64,000 nt of DNA from Pseudomonadota bacterium (GTDB taxonomy: Bacteria > Pseudomonadota > Alphaproteobacteria > Micropepsales > Micropepsaceae), in the NCBI GenBank assembly GCA_018241025.1, contig JAFEEQ010000013.1, forward strand, positions 1-64,000, written 5' to 3'. The notes beneath the pieces are model-generated. The model did no database searches. It had not been told where the DNA came from and saw only the letters and a program-made list of their open reading frames with translations. The position numbers and the translations under genes are program-made. Within the stretch, counting starts at the first letter, position 1; each line of letters begins with the position of its first letter. Positions 62,672 to 64,000 of this stretch are shown here, piece by piece.

Positions 62672-64000
62672 ATGTCCCAGCGCGCCCTGAGCGTCTCCCG
62701 CATGACCGGGAACCGTTCGACCTTCGCCCAGTGGTACCAAGCCGTCGTGCGCGAGGCCGACATGGCGGAGCCGTCGCCGGTGCGCGGGGCAATGGTGATC
62801 AAGCCCTGGGGCTATGGCGTCTGGGAGGAGATGCAGCGCGACCTCGACCGCCGGATCAAGGATACCGGGCACGAGAATGCCTATTTCCCGCTCTTCATCC
62901 CCCTCTCCTTCATCGCCAAGGAGGCCGAGCATGTCGAGGGCTTCGCCAAGGAGATGGCGGTCGTCACCCATCACCGGCTGAAGAACATCGACGGCAAGCT
63001 GGTGCCCGATCCGGAAGCGAAGCTCGAAGAACCGTACATCGTGCGGCCGACCTCCGAGACGATCATCGGCGACGCGTTCTCGCGCTGGATCAAGTCCCAT
63101 CGCGACCTGCCGATGCTCATCAACCAGTGGGCCAATGTGGTGCGCTGGGAGATGCGGCCGCGGCTGTTCCTGCGCACCACCGAGTTCCTCTGGCAGGAAG
63201 GCCATACCGCCCATGCCTCGGAAACCGAGGCAGTCGAGGAGACGATGAAGATGCTCGAGGTCTATCGGGCGTTCTCCGAAGACACGCTGGCGGTGCCGGT
63301 GATCTCAGGCGAGAAGCCGGAGAACGAGCGCTTCCCGGGCGCGGTCGCGACCTATTCGATCGAAGCGATGATGCAAGACGGCAAGGCGCTGCAGGCCGGG
63401 ACCTCGCATTATCTCGGAACGCATTTCGCCGAGGCGCAGAATATCCGCTTCCAGAACGACGCCGGCGAACTCGCCTTCTGCCATACGACTAGCTGGGGCT
63501 TGTCGACCCGCATGGTCGGAGCGCTGATCATGAGCCACGGCGACGACGACGGCCTTCGCCTGCCGCCCGCCGTGGCGCCGAAGCAGATCGTCATCGTGCC
63601 GATGCTGCGCGACAAGCCGGAAGACGCGCAGGTGCTGGAATTTGCCGAGAGCATCGCAACGGCATTGAAGGGCGCGCGGGCGTTCGACGAGCGGCTGCGC
63701 GTTCTGGTCGACAAGCGGGCGACGAAATCGGCGGACAAGCGCTGGAACTGGGTGCGCCGCGGCGCGCCGATCATCGTCGAGATCGGTCCGCGCGACGCGG
63801 CGAGCGGGACTGTGACGTTCATGCGGCGCGATGTGCTGCGCGACGGCGACAAGGTGAAGAGCCATGCCCTGCCCCGTGATGAATTCGTCGCCAAGGTGCC
63901 GGAGCTTCTTGCGGAGATGCAGGCGAACCTCTTCCAGCAGGCGAAGGCGCGGCTCGATGCGAATATCAAGACCGATGTGAAAACCTGGGATGCGCTGGCG
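62672..64000 (+). CDS. proS: Prolyl-tRNA synthetase, archaeal/eukaryotic type (truncated by window end)
   Basis: Opens at ATG 62672 and runs without a stop to the window edge (443 residues seen; family about 480-510). Class II motifs: WGYGVWEEMQRDLDRRIKDTGHENAYFPLFIP, FIAKEAEHVEGF, VRPTSETIIGDAF, NQWANVVRWEMRPRLFLRTTEFLWQEGHTAHAS, GTSHYLGTHFA, and MSHGDDDGLRLPPAVAP. This is the Thermus/archaeal-type ProRS lacking the bacterial editing insert, unlike the usual alphaproteobacterial form. It is divergent from the toxin-antitoxin-lolCD operon. Confidence 0.93.
   Translation, partial: MSQRALSVSRMTGNRSTFAQWYQAVVREADMAEPSPVRGAMVIKPWGYGVWEEMQRDLDRRIKDTGHENAYFPLFIPLSFIAKEAEHVEGFAKEMAVVTHHRLKNIDGKLVPDPEAKLEEPYIVRPTSETIIGDAFSRWIKSHRDLPMLINQWANVVRWEMRPRLFLRTTEFLWQEGHTAHASETEAVEETMKMLEVYRAFSEDTLAVPVISGEKPENERFPGAVATYSIEAMMQDGKALQAGTSHYLGTHFAEAQNIRFQNDAGELAFCHTTSWGLSTRMVGALIMSHGDDDGLRLPPAVAPKQIVIVPMLRDKPEDAQVLEFAESIATALKGARAFDERLRVLVDKRATKSADKRWNWVRRGAPIIVEIGPRDAASGTVTFMRRDVLRDGDKVKSHALPRDEFVAKVPELLAEMQANLFQQAKARLDANIKTDVKTWDALA

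Overview
The window is a 64 kb GC-rich chromosomal segment of an alphaproteobacterium. The strongest support is gene order: trpG-trpD-trpC-moaC-moeA-lexA, comEC, gltX, gltA, then lpxB-lpxI-lpxA-fabZ-lpxD-skp-bamA-rseP-dxr-cdsA-uppS-frr-pyrH-tsf-rpsB and dnaE-lolD-lolC, an arrangement known from many Alphaproteobacteria. LpxI replaces LpxH, and lexA has an alphaproteobacterial SOS box (GAAC-N7-GAAC). I cannot place it below class level with confidence. No rRNA, tRNA, CRISPR array, transposase or integrase was recognised.

Region 1 (1-20 kb) is accessory metabolism. It holds a divergent drug-efflux locus (TetR, thioesterase and HlyD adaptor facing a DHA2-type MFS pump), an alpha/beta hydrolase with a CinA-type amidase and a coupled mini-protein, a polytopic M23 peptidase, an acyl-CoA dehydrogenase, three SDR/epimerase enzymes, two kinase-fold phosphotransferases, a phytanoyl-CoA-type dioxygenase, a dicarboxylate symporter, a GDPD-like protein lacking its HR motif, and a cNMP-domain flavoprotein coupled to a UBP zinc finger. 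The gaps carry palindromic intergenic repeats.

Region 2 (20-32 kb) starts with a lone Fic AMP-transferase gene behind two 27-bp palindromes. The trpGDC-moaC-moeA operon follows; its MoaC carries an extra C-terminal HTH-like domain. Then come SOS-regulated lexA overlapping comEC tail to tail, gltX and gltA.

Region 3 (32-36 kb) breaks the core order with an isolated, apparently AT-richer trypsin-like protease, a GST flanked by two repeat copies, and a CYP153-like P450. Region 4 (35.5-50 kb) is one long minus-strand envelope and translation cluster (lipid A, outer-membrane assembly, isoprenoid and CDP-DAG synthesis, ribosome recycling, UMP kinase, EF-Ts, S2), with many overlapping stops and starts.

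Region 5 (50-64 kb) has an S10 peptidase, an aminotransferase, dnaE, a 33-residue membrane protein, an ArsR-SRPBCC-SRPBCC-GST operon with an operator over the ArsR start, a LysR regulator, and lolCD. The lolCD genes sit directly downstream of, and overlap, a RelE/HigA-type toxin-antitoxin pair. Divergent from this is proS, cut by the window end, which encodes the archaeal/eukaryotic type of prolyl-tRNA synthetase. The most unusual points are the Fic palindromes, the MoaC-HTH fusion, the toxin-antitoxin/lolCD coupling, the foreign-type proS, and the GDPD homologue without its catalytic HR.
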